64,000 bases of DNA, taken from NCBI GenBank assembly GCA_034770075.1, contig CM068384.1, positions 93,398,720 through 93,462,719 of the forward strand. The letters are read 5' to 3'. Both the position numbers and the translations under genes were made by a program. The DNA comes from Aralia elata. Lineage: Eukaryota > Streptophyta > Magnoliopsida > Apiales > Araliaceae. Of this stretch, positions 44,834-55,262 are shown in pieces. The first letter of the stretch is position 1; every line of letters begins with the position of its first letter. A model generated the notes under the pieces. It made no database searches. It was not told the origin of the DNA and saw only the letters and a list, made by a program, of their open reading frames with translations.

Positions 44834-46455
44834 TGTTGGGATATTTGTATGTATAACAAATACGACTCATACACGCAAGTGCACGTGGTCCACAAGTAAT
44901 ATAAATAAGTAAAGTATCGATCCCACGAGGAATAGAATTGCATTTATGACTACAAACACCGATTTTATAATTATTTCGGTCTCTTTAAACAATTGATTTC
45001 AATGATGAGATTATCTAACGATTACTAATGAAACAAATAGAACAAATTATTATTGTATAAAAACAGATTTTATGGGCTTGGGATTATAATTTCACTTATT
45101 GCAAACCTAGATTTCCATGCTTCCTATTGTTACCAATTGATTATTGTAGAATGTTGGTCAAGAACACGAATGTAAAATATGACCATCTCTCGATGCACCA
45201 TATTCATATCACACTAAATCCACAATTGATAGAATGAATGTAAGCACCCTAGATGACTAATGCACTATATCTCTATGTGAATTACAATCAATAGGGTTTA
45301 AGAACAAGTTCTTAATTGGCCACATATGGTGCTTCGGTATATCTCTATCCTAAGCACGAAACATAACTTCACGAGGAATGTAAAAATTATGAACATATGC
45401 TAGCATAATTAGATCTCAATTTATATTTCATTTCTCAATTCCATATAAATTATCACAGTAATTGATGATCAAGCAATTAAACAATAAGTATGGATTATGC
45501 TAGACATTCATTTCATAACCAACTAGCAATAATAAGGAAGCATATCAATTTTTAGTAATGCAAAAGATCCATTATAATCCCAAGAATGAAATTTAGTTCA
45601 TGATAACAATAATAGAATTCATTATACACAATTGATTCATCATCATAGTTTAGAATAGGAAAAATTAACAGAAAATATTAAAGCTCCCTGTTTCAGTTCT
45701 TCCCTTTTGCAACTTTTGATGATTTTCCAAGTTGTGTTGATTTCTTGATTCCTTGCTCCCAAGCTTCAATTCAGCATCCATATAGCTCAATTCTTCAGTT
45801 CCCAAGCAAAATTGAAGCTCAGCTGGAGAGCTTTTATTTTTTATCTAATAATGCAGTAAACTTCATATTTTTCGTGGAGGAGGAACTCTCCAAAATTGAA
45901 GTCTCAATTGGTTATAATACATGCTCAATTTGTCTTTAATTGACTTATTCTGATTCCCACTAATAAAGTTTTTCTCCACTAAAACCTCAAAATCTGGCAT
46001 TGCATGATTTTATGGAAGTGCTGCTTCGCTGGCTGGAACGTGTCTGCATGGCTGGCTGGCTAGCGATAGGCGCAGCTGCGCCGGCGTCCATTGCAAAAGG
46101 GGCGCAGCTGCGCCGGGGAGGCATGGTAGGAACAGGAGGGGCACAGCTACGCCGGCCACAAGGCCAAGCTGGGCGCAGCTGCGCCGGCTGCCAGTCTGCT
46201 GCTGTACTGCTATAGCCTAATTTCTCGATTCTCGTGTCCTGTACAAGCAACAAAAATTCATTAAGCTCCCAAACAACAATTGCAACAAAACTCATGTCAA
46301 ATTAACCAAAAATCGTGCAAAAGCCATATAATGAGAATAGTGAATCAATACCGAAAGAAAGGGAAAAATGCATGAAAACATACTAAGGAGCTACTAGATA
46401 AGCAACAATTGAAACCAAAAAGTAACCAATAAGTAGGTATGAAACCTACTTATCA
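44834..46455 (-). repeat. Athila 5' LTR
   Basis: A 1,622-bp partner of 16528-18150, TGTTGGGATA ... CTACTTATCA. It holds palindromes at 46069, 46101, 46140 and 46172 with the same 32/39/32 spacing. Differences from the other LTR are mostly substitutions. Confidence 0.95.
46069..46185. repeat. Four GC-rich palindromes in Athila 5' LTR
   Basis: Starts at 46069, 46101, 46140 and 46172. Here the first two are perfect (GGCGCAGCTGCGCC), whereas the other LTR has one altered base in each. Confidence 0.92.
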
Positions 46456-47188
46456 GGAAACCACAAAAACCAGGGCCGGTGAAGGAGTAGTTCCTTGGGT
46501 AAGATTCAAAGAATTATTCTTTGAAAATTACTTTCCACAAATAATGCTAGACCGAATGGAGTTAAAATCTCTAGAACTAAAACAAGGGAAAATGACTGTA
46601 TCTCAGTATATAGCCAAGTTTAACGAATTGTCTCATTTTGCCCCACATCAAGTAAACTCTGAGACGAGAAAAACTAGGAGATTTGAGGAAGGGTTGAAAC
46701 CTCAGATAAGGAGTAAAATATCAATCTTCCAATTAAAGACATTTTCAGAGATTCTTGAGAAGGCTGTCATAGCTGAGATCGAGAATGAAAATCCTCTCAA
46801 ATTCCATAAGGAGAAGAGGAGTCGGAATGAAGGGGGGAAATTCAAAGGAGAAGTCAGTACAATGGGGTAATAATAACAACAAGAGGAAGTGGGATACCAC
46901 TTTTTCTACTAATTTAGGAAGAAGGGGAATAATTACAACAATAACAACAACCCTACCAACAGAAACCAGAATAACAAGAAGGAACGTTGTGGCACATGTG
47001 GAAAGAACCATCTGGGAGTATGTCGTAGGAAGGTGGTTACTTGTTATAGCTGTGGCCAGGAGGGACATTATTCCAATGATTGTCCCAAGAAGAGTACTAA
47101 TCAGGGCAATCAAAATTATAAGTGTTATAATTGTGGCGCAATAGGTCATATATCTAGAAATTGTCCAAAGAATAGGAACCAAATAAGG
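46456..47188 (+). pseudogene. E2 gag, C-terminal part with zinc knuckles
   Basis: It resumes the frame cut at 16527: TTKTRAGEGVVPWVRFKELF, QGKMTVSQYIAKFNELSHFA and RRFEEGLKPQIRSK. Two compensating indels, near 46845 and 46920, put an Asn-rich stretch out of frame. Three Cys/His boxes follow: CGTCGKNHLGVC, CYSCGQEGHYSNDC and CYNCGAIGHISRNC. The same layout is present in E3 gag. It binds genomic RNA in the particle. Confidence 0.93.
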
Positions 47189-47760
47189 GGAGGAAATCAA
47201 ACCACAAACAACACCCTCAAACCAACAGTAGCAAGAACTGGAGGCCAGAGTTGTCCAACCGCCAAAACATTTAATATGACGATGAGGGATGTTGTTGCTT
47301 CACAGGAAGTGGTGACAGGTATCATCCCTATCGACACTTTAAATGCATATGTGTTGTTCGACTCTGGTGTTACTTGTTCATTTGTATCTAATAACTTTGC
47401 TACCAACTTGAATATGCCATGCGAAGACTTAGACATACCTTTTAATCTAAAGATTGCAAATCGAGAGATAATTCCCATTAAAACTATATATAAAGATTGT
47501 AATGTAGAGATTAAGGGACACAAGTTTCTTGTGGACCTCTTTCCTATACAGCTAGGGGAATTCGATATAATCTTAGGCATGGATTGGTTGGTTAATCATA
47601 ATGCAATGATTGACTGCCATCAGAAACGTGTAAACCTATTGACTGAGTCGAAGTCAAAGGTAGTGTTCAACGGTGGTTGTTCACCTAAACGATCTCGATG
47701 TCTGACAGTAATGCAAGCAAAAAGATTTCTTAGGAAAGGTTGCACAAGTTATTTGGAATA
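47189..47760 (+). pseudogene. E2 aspartic protease
   Basis: In frame with gag end and RT. ARTGGQSCPTAKTFNMTMRD leads to IIPIDTLNAYVLFDSG with active-site Asp-Ser-Gly (VTCSFVS), and later FDIILGMDWLVNHNAMIDC. No stop interrupts this part. Confidence 0.93.
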
Positions 47761-49150
47761 TATAGTAGATACTCGAAAGGAAGGAGCAAAACTAGATCAA
47801 ATACCTATAGTTAGAGAATTTCTGGATGTGTTTCCAGATGATTTACCAGGTCTACCTCCGGATAGGGAGATCGAGTTTGTTATCGATCTTGCACCTGGTA
47901 CGGCGCCAGTTTCGAAGGCACCGTACAGGATGGCACCAGTAGAGTTGAAGGAGTTACTTGTGCAGTTACAGGAACTCTTAGACAAGAAATACATACAACC
48001 CAGTGTTTCACCTTGGGGAGCACCGGTGTTGTTTGTAAAGAAAAAGGATGGAACGTTGAGATTATGCATTGACTATAGAGAATTAAATAAGTTGACCATA
48101 AAGAACAAATATCCTTTACCACGAATTGATGATTTGTTTGACCAGTTGAAAGGGGCCGAACACTTTTCGAAGATCGACCTACGATCAGGTTATTATCAGT
48201 TAAATGTAAGAAAAGAAGATGTGCCGAAGACAGCGTTTAGGACACGCTACGGACATTATGAGTTTCTTGTGATGTCTTTTAGATTAACAAATGCCCCGAC
48301 AGCATTCATGGACTTGATGAACCAAGTGTTTAAACCATGCTTAGACAAATTTGTCGTAGTGTTCATCGATGATATTTTAGTGTACTTGAGAACAAAGGAG
48401 GAGCATGCTGAACACTTAAGGAGCATATTAGAGATATTACGCAAGGAATAACTTTATGCAAAGTTTTCCAAGTGTGAGTTATGGTTGGAATGAGTCCAGC
48501 TCTTGGGTCATGTAATTGACAAGAATGGAATAGCAGTGGATCCAGCAAAGATAGAGGCAGTTGTGAATTAGGAACAACCAACAACTCTAACAGAAGTACA
48601 AAGTTTTCTCGGTTTAGCAGGGTACTATAGGCGTTTTATACAAGATTTTTCAAAAATAGCAACCCCGCTAACCAATTTAACTCGAAAGATGGTAAAGTAC
48701 GTCTGGACAGATAAATGTGAAGAAAGCTTCCGAGAGTTGAAGAAACGATTGAGCATGGCATTAGTGTTATCTTTACCAGATGATACAGGAGGTCTTGTCG
48801 TTTATAGTGATGCATCACACAAGGGATTGGGTTGTGTGTTAATGTAACATGGGAAGGTGATTGCGTATGCCTCATGACAACTCAAAGATTATGAGAAGAG
48901 GTACCCTACGCATGATCTTGAGTTAGTTGCGGTAGTATTTGCCTTGAAAATATGGCGGCATTACTTGTATGGGGAGAAGTGTGAGATATACATAGATCAT
49001 AAAAGTCTGAAGTATATTTTCACACAGAAAGAGTTAAACATGTGGCAGAGGAGATGGCTAAAATTGATAAAGGATTTCGACTGTGAAATCATATATCATC
49101 CAAGGAAAGCCAACATCGTAGCAGACGCATTAAGTAGGAAGAATCAAGAG
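47761..49150 (+). pseudogene. E2 reverse transcriptase and RNase H
   Basis: RT motifs: EFLDVFPDDLPGLPPDREIE, KKYIQPSVSPWGAPVLFVKK, LCIDYRELNKLTIKNKYPLP, FSKIDLRSGYYQL and catalytic FIDDILVY. RNase H: VVYSDASHKGLGCVLM and DHKSLKYIFTQKELNM ... RKANIVADALSRK. One continuous frame with nonsense codons at 48449, 48491, 48569, 48845 and 48875. Each fits CAR-, CGA- or TGG-to-stop by a C-to-T change on one strand. Confidence 0.94.
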
Positions 49151-50699
49151 AAGTTGAACATGATAACAAATAACGAGGTATTGATAAAAGAGTTTGACAA
49201 ACTTGAGATCGAGGTAAGAGTTCCAATGAATTCTACCCAAAAGTTATTTGTTGTGGAAAATGGTTCAACTTTGTTGGAGAGAGTCAAGAGACTACAGGAG
49301 ATGGATGCAGAGTGTCAGAAGTGTAAGACTGAAGTAATCCATAAGAAGAATAACAAATTCAGAATGGATAAGGATGGAATACTGAGGTACGAAGATAGAA
49401 TTTGGGTATCCTCAGTACAAGAATTGAAAGATGAAATATTGAATGAAGCCCATAGTTCTAAGTTCGTTGTACATCCAGGTAGTACAAAAATATACAAAGA
49501 TTTAAGCCGACACTTTTGGTGGTCTAACATGAAAAGAGAAATAGCAAAGTGGGTAAGTAAATGTTTAACGTGTCAAAGGGTTAAAGCTGAACACCAAAAG
49601 CCGAGTGGACTATTACAACCCTTAGAAATTCCTGAGTGGAAATGGGAACATATTACCATGGATTTCGTAGTTGGTCTCCCAAATACACAGAAAGGTCACA
49701 ATGCCATTTGGGTAATTGTAGATCGTCTTACCAAATCAGCTCATTTTCTACCTATAAAAGTTAACTTCAGTCTTGACCAGTTAGCCAAACTTTACATCAA
49801 TGAAGTTATTTCTAGACATGGAGTCCCTGTTTCTATAATATCAGACCGAGATCCCCGATTTACTTCACATTTTTGGACAAGTCTCCAGAAATATTTAGGA
49901 ACCCAGTTGAGATTAAGCACAGCTTATCACCCACAAACCGACGGTCAGAATGAGAGAACAATTCAAACATTGGAGGACATGTTGCGCACTTGCATCATGG
50001 ACTTCAAGGGAAGTTGGGAAGATCAGTTACCTTTGGTAGAGTTTGCCTACAACAATAGTTATCATGCCAGCATAGGAATGCCACCATTTGAAGCTCTGTA
50101 TGGAAGGAAATGTAGGACACCTTTATGTTGGGACAAGGTCGGTGAGCGACAAATGCTAGGACCCGAAATAGTTCACCAAACCGGCTGAGTTAGTTCGAAT
50201 TATACGAGGAAGATTGCAAGCGTCTCAAGATCGATAGAAGAAATATGCGGATCAACACAGGAAGCTACAAGATTTCGATGTCGGTAGTCACGTGTTTTTA
50301 AAAGTTTCTCCGTGGAAAGGCAAAATACGTTTCGGCAAGAAGGGAAAATTGAGTCCGAGATTCATTGGGCCATTTCAGATATTAAGAAGGATAGGTGAAG
50401 TAGCTTATGAGGTAGCCTTACCTCCTGAGTTAGAACATATCCATATCGTGTTTCATATGTCTGTGTTACGACCATACAAACCCGATTATAAACACGTTAT
50501 AGATTATGAGCCTATTCAGATCGAAAAAGATTTATCATATGAAGAAGTTCCTACTGAAATCATAGATAGGAAAGAACAATATCTACACAATAAAATGATA
50601 CCTTCGGTCAAAGTTATTTGGAGGAATCAAAACATAGAGGAAGCTACGTGGGAGCTCGAGAGTAAAATGCGAGATAATTACCGACACTTGTTTTTATAA
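49151..50699 (+). pseudogene. E2 integrase with chromodomain
   Basis: Zinc region NEAHSSKFVVHPGSTKIYKD ... CLTCQRVKAEH; DDE core with Asp in MDFVVGLPN, Asp in ISDRDPRFTSHF and Glu in TDGQNERTIQTLED. A frameshift near 50183 (one extra base) and a TAG at 50235 separate the core from the C-terminal domain (SHVFLKVSPWKGKIRFGKKG, FIGPFQILRRIGEVAYEVAL) and the chromodomain (EVPTEIIDRKEQ, VKVIWRNQ, EEATWELESKM). Ends TAA 50697-50699, 35 bp before the PPT. Same lineage as E1. Confidence 0.95.
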
Positions 50700-50733
50700 T
50701 CTGTACTGTAATTTTGAGGACGAAATTCTTATT

Positions 50734-50745
50734 AGTGGGGGTGAA
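50734..50745 (+). other. E2 polypurine tract
   Basis: AGTGGGGGTGAA abuts the LTR start TGTAATATTC. Confidence 0.9.
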
Positions 50746-51230
50746 TGTAATATTCTGAACCCTAATAAGATTTGTATATGTAAATTATGTGTTTATTAAA
50801 TGAAATTTCTTATTCTGACTCTATGTTATGTGATGATTTATTCTGATGAACGGCTGTTCAGATAATCTTTGAAAACTTAATACGATTAGAAAACATTATC
50901 GTATACGTTTAGAATTAGAACGTATAACGTAAAACTAGATATCGAAAAGTTTAAAACCTTAAACGCTAATGAGATTTGAAGTTTGTAAACATATGTGCTT
51001 AATAAAGATTGAAATGATATTTCGAAGCAGGTGTTTTGTGATTATATTATGTAAACGATGAATTTGGTCAAATAAAAATTTTTGGTCAAGCTGCTTAGTC
51101 GTGCTTACATTGACAAAATGATTTGTCATGCTTTCCACGATTTCACCAAAAATCATCCTGGTAAATTATTTTTAGTCAGCTGCTTTGTCGTGCTTAAACT
51201 GATATAGTGCTTTGTCGTGCTTACGGTAAC

Positions 51231-51580
51231 AAGCTGCATTGTCGAGCTTGTAAGGTATTTTCATTGAGGAGCTTAGAAGATAGGTTCAATTGCAAGCTGC
51301 ATTGTCGAGCTTAGAAGATATTTTCATTGAGGAGCTTAGATTGCAAGCTGCATTGTCGAGCTTGTAAGATATTTTCATTGAGGAGCTTAGAAGATAGGTT
51401 CAATTGCAAGCTGCATTGTCAAGCTTAGAAGATATTTTCATTGAGGAGCTTAGATTGCAAGCTGCATTGTCGAGCTTGGAAGATATTTTCATTGAGGAGC
51501 GTAGAAGATAGGTTCAATTGCAAGTTGCATTGTTGAGTTTGGAAGATATTTTCATTGAGGAGCTTAGAAGAATATTCTAA
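51231..51580. repeat. Tandem repeat in E2 LTR, alternating 63/51 bp
   Basis: AAGCTGCATTGTCGAGCTT marks starts at 51231, 51294, 51345, 51408, 51459 and 51522 (steps 63, 51, 63, 51, 63), so the real unit is 114 bp made of a long and a short version. The shared core is ATATTTTCATTGAGGAGC. Confidence 0.93.
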
Positions 51581-51671
51581 GAATTTGCTAGGTACTATAG
51601 TGTAATTAACCTAGGTACCAAAGTGTAATAAGTCGTGCCCCTAACGTGTAATTAGTGAAACTTGGTTTTTC

Positions 51672-51679
51672 TATAAATA
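51672..51679 (+). promoter_or_regulatory. Candidate TATA box, E2 LTR
   Basis: TATAAATA in TTTTCTATAAATAGCAAG, just after the tandem array; the array may lie in U3. Confidence 0.5.
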
Positions 51680-51883
51680 GCAAGCTCAGTTCATTCATTC
51701 CTTACTATTTTTCAAGAGCAGTTCAAGAGCAAAAACACTCTATATTTATATTCTAAGAGATATTGTGAGATAAAAATTACTTTCTAAGCATCGAAGCGCT
51801 GCGTGATTGAAAGTAAAGCTAGCAACTACAAGAGGTATTACTCTAGTGGTTATTATTTTCATTCTTCTTTTAAAAATATACTT

Positions 51884-52290
51884 TTATAAGCAGTTATAAT
51901 GCCCAAATTATTTTAAGTATATAGTACAAAAGTCCTATTTACAAGCAGTTATAATGTCCGAGTTATTTCTCTTATATATTAGAAAATATACTTTTATAAG
52001 CAGTTATAATGCTGAAATTTTCTCAAATATAATAGCCGAATATTTATTTTATAAGCAGTTATAATGCTGAAATTTTCTCAAATATAATAGTCGAATATTC
52101 ATTTTATAAGCAGTTATAATGCTGAAATTTTCTCAAATATAATAGCCGAATATTCATTTTGCAAGCAGTTATAATGCTCAATTTATTTTAAATATAGTTG
52201 AAAAATATTCATTCTGTAAGCAGTTATAATACTAAAATTATTTCATATATTGTAGAAGAAGTCTTATTTATATGCGGTTATGATATCTGA
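51884..52290. repeat. 55-bp tandem repeat in E2 LTR
   Basis: AAGCAGTTATAATG recurs at 51888, 51943, 51998, 52053, 52108, 52163 and 52219, with a degraded copy near 52272. The three central copies are nearly identical, the outer ones diverged, as expected from unequal exchange. Confidence 0.93.
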
Positions 52291-52913
52291 AATAAAACTT
52301 AAAAGATTTAATCGTTCAATGCTTAATTGTCTACATAAACTTATAATCGTATAGGATTTACGACGAACGTTTAGACCGTTATATTAACTGTAAAAGATAT
52401 ACGAGGCAAGTCTTCTAATCTTGTTACATTTAAGCAAGTCTATTACATCTTGCTATCAATTATTGTGAAGTTATTGCTTCTTGTTCAGCATAACTTAAGA
52501 AATGAATCATTATTCATATATTGTTTATTCGAGCGTAAATTGTTGTGTCAAACCAAATTGTTTTGGTACGGCATCTTATACTGAGAAATGGAACACCTTG
52601 ATGTAAGGTGAACTGAAACACCTTGATATAAGGTGCCGGTAATGTTGATTATATATCGACACAAAATTGTAGGATGATATGCATATTCCTAGGATATTGG
52701 TTAGGCTGATCCCCTACCAGATATTCGAAATCAAACGGTTCTAAGTCATTGAAGACTGATAGAACTAATTAAAATATATGGTTCATGTACAGAACCCTCA
52801 GTTATACATCATTGACATCTTTCAAATCAAACACATTGTGTCTACATTTTCAAATGAACTTGCTGAGCATTTGTAGCTCATTCTTGCATATATCTTCTTT
52901 TGCAGTTTTAAAT

Positions 52914-52964
52914 GATAATCCCGGCACTTCTAGGACAGACAAAGGAAAAGGACTTGTTTACTAG
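52914..52964 (+). other. Diverged micro-ORF tail in E2 LTR
   Basis: DNPGTSRTDKGKGLVY ends at TAG 52962-52964. It sits after TTTTGCAG and the ACTTGCTGAGCA block, in the same place as the basic micro-ORFs of E1 and E3. Confidence 0.4.
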
Positions 52965-53534
52965 TTTTATTTACTGTTTTTGAATAATTCAAGTCTTTTA
53001 TAAGGCTTTGTTGTAATAACTTAGTACTGAGAACGATGTAACCGAACTTAATGATATGTAATATATTATCATCCTTTATTACATCGAATGTGTTATACTC
53101 TGATCTTTACTTTCTTTGGCATAGTTGTACTAAGTAAATACAGTATCTTTACGAACTATACATCTGAATGAGGGTATTTAAATGATACTGGGAGTTCTGT
53201 AAGTGCTGAGATTATACTTAATGAGCGCCGGTAAGGTGCCACCTTTACTGGAATGCGCCCCTCAGTTCCAAGAACAATCTTATCATTAATACTGTGAATG
53301 TCAGATAGATAGGGAATATCGATATGAAAGAAGTATTCATGAGATATAAATCTATACATCCAAGTGAGGGTATCTAAACACAAATAACGTTCTGGCAGGA
53401 ATTATCATCTGTTATGGGATACTCTGAACCTTGGATAGATAGAAGTCATATTTTATTGAATATATATAGTTATATAGTTTCACGTGAGCACCAAATCTGC
53501 TACAGGGAAGTGTAGAGAATTTGGGGGCGTCACA

Positions 53535-54690
53535 GGTTTAGTTTTATGTGTTAGTTTTGTGTTTTTGTCTAAGTTGAGTTAGCATATTAGTTTAAAGCTA
53601 TGTTTAGTTGTGCATAATATTTGTTAGTTTTTGCTTTGTTTAGTATTTGTGTGCATGTCATTTAGTATGTGTTTGCATTTAGTTAGTATTGCATGAATCC
53701 AATTGATGAGTAGTATGCTATTGACTAGGCCAATGATGAAGTTGTGTTTATTTGTTAATTTAAATAGCATTGATAGTTAATATGTGAGTCTTTGTTCTGA
53801 TCATGAGGATAGTTATGCTTGTCTGAAACTTAAGTTACCGGTTAGCACCAAAGTTGATTGTTTTGCTCAACTGTAGTTCAAGGGTTATATAATCATTTTT
53901 CTAATTTGGAATACTCTTGGGAATAAAAGAAAGAAAATAGTGACTTGACAATTAAGGTGAGAATTTGGTAAAAGCTAAAGTTTGGGGGTATCTATGAGGT
54001 AGTATTTAGCTATAATTAAAAAAAAGAAAAAAAAAGAAAAAAAAAGGATGAATAAATGCTTTGAATAGTTGGACTCTGTGGCCTTTATCATTCGGGTAAT
54101 TAGATCCTTAAGGGTGTCTCATAGTACCCTAAAACCGTCTAGTTTGGGAGTCATTGATTGAAAACCTGCTACATGGGTGACTTTGAAAAGCCTAATAGAG
54201 TCTGGCATTGCACTGTAAAGCATAAACACGAGATGGAGCGTAAAATGCACTCGTGGAAGAATTAGAGTAGAAATAAACCTCAGCTTACCCTTATACTTAC
54301 TTATTTGCTCTATTTTAGCTGGATTTGTCATTGGTTACTGAAATTGAATGAGAATTGAAATATTCATGTTAGAAATTTGCTTATGTAACTAAACTTGAAT
54401 TGTAGTTGGGTTCAATGGTTAAGGACCACACACACACAACTTGGGTGATGACAGGTTTGATTTATCTGACTAGTTGGGATTAGTATTTCATATTGATTTG
54501 ATCTGCTGTTGAGTTTCTTTGATGATATTTCTGAGGCTTGGAATGATTTGTTAACGACCTGTTGGTTGGATTCATAGGATTGATAGTTTTTAGTTTGCAT
54601 TCATTGTGTTTTGTTATTTTGCATTGTGTTGCATTGCTTGGGGACAAGCAATAGTTCAAGTTTGGGTGTTAAAAAGATCGTTACATTTAA
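53535..54690 (+). mobile_element. Athila-like 3' remnant (plus strand)
   Basis: The end signal GGGGACAAGCAATAGTTCAAG then TTTGGGTGT (about 54641-54669) is the plus-strand counterpart of the Athila sequence next to 18150. Upstream lie the block with CTGCTACATGGGTGACTT and GAAAAGCCTAA, a purine run at about 54018-54048, and a hairpin (54227-54255). No coding frame. The expected LTR start does not follow; instead CACTA coding sequence begins near 54714. Confidence 0.8.
54227..54255 (+). other. Candidate RNA hairpin in Athila-like remnant
   Basis: Outer stem CACGAG/CTCGTG, inner stem GCGT/ATGC (one G-U), loop AAA, bulge ATGGA. Related to the hairpin at 18741-18769, with two compensatory pairs in the outer stem. 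Confidence 0.5.
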
Positions 54691-54713
54691 GTGTTACTGG
54701 TTTGGGTGTTAAA

Positions 54714-55148
54714 GTTTATCATAACAGAATCGTCACAGTAGATATAAAATTGAATTTACAGTCTGATGATGTATTTGTGTTAGCCAGCCAAGCAACTCAA
54801 GTGTACTACGCCCCTAATGTCGTTGACACTAGAACCCCCTGGTATACAGTTGTGACAACGAAGACTCAGCCAGTTGATGGTACTAATTTGTCTGGAACGG
54901 ATGACCCGTTGCAAGAACAAGTTAGCAATCCCAGCCACATTGTGCTATATGATGATGATGTGTTGGGTGATGATGTCGTTGACGTACTCGATGTTCATGA
55001 AGTGGAGGAAGATGTGGTTGTTAGTCCGTATGTGACGGTAGAAGAAGATATTGAGGAAGAAATTGATACAGAAGAGGAAGAGGCAGAATTAGAGGACAAA
55101 AATGATTTTGATTCTGACGGGTTTGACGACGTACTACTTCTTCACTAA
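54714..55148 (+). pseudogene. CACTA TNP2-type transposase, C-terminal end
   Basis: The frame reads IKLNLQSDDVFVLASQATQV then YYAPNVVDTRTPWYTVVTT, the standard C-terminal segment of plant TNP2 transposases. An acidic tail follows (DDDVLGDDVVDVLDV ... EEDIEEEIDTEEEEAELED) and ends at the TAA 55146-55148. The catalytic part is missing because the element is truncated on the left. The frame is open further upstream to 54606 but that part is Athila-like. Confidence 0.82.
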
Positions 55149-55262
55149 TTGGTGTTTTGTAAATACTATATAACTAAAATCAATTATTATATATAATAAA
55201 AGACTTGAAATTTAATTAATTTCATCGTATCTATGTCTGTTATTTTAGTAGTACAGCTATAT

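Larger units (their letters stand above)
16528..46455 (-). mobile_element. Athila-lineage Ty3/Gypsy retrotransposon, split by a Tat insertion
   Basis: This minus-strand element of about 11.8 kb is spread over 29.9 kb because an 18.1-kb Tat element sits inside it. In element order: 5' LTR 46455-44834, PBS 44827-44810 (TGGCGCCGTTGACGGGGA, the typical Athila type), gag 44683 to about 43208, protease, RT and RNase H, integrase to 39309, a spacer with six palindromes, an env-position ORF (38537-38313 plus 20170-19272), a 3' non-coding region with Athila-type PPT, and 3' LTR 18150-16528. Gag-pol stays in one frame except for shifts near 43.3 kb and 39.42 kb, with several stops. LTR copies differ mainly by scattered substitutions. 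Confidence 0.96.
50746..53534 (+). repeat. E2 3' LTR (2.8 kb)
   Basis: Starts TGTAATATTC and ends AATTTGGGGGCGTCACA. It has TATAAATA at 51672-51679, two tandem arrays (51231-51580 and 51884-52290), and the conserved Tekay-type end block (TAGGCTGATCCC, ACTTGCTGAGCA). No gene is supported. It ends directly against Athila-like sequence, so E2 inserted in that remnant; the left TSD is outside the window. Confidence 0.92.

Noticed and set aside
46845..46925. Programmed frameshift in E2 gag
   Set aside because: Two compensating indels in an Asn-rich stretch are a simpler explanation; E3 has the same region in one frame.
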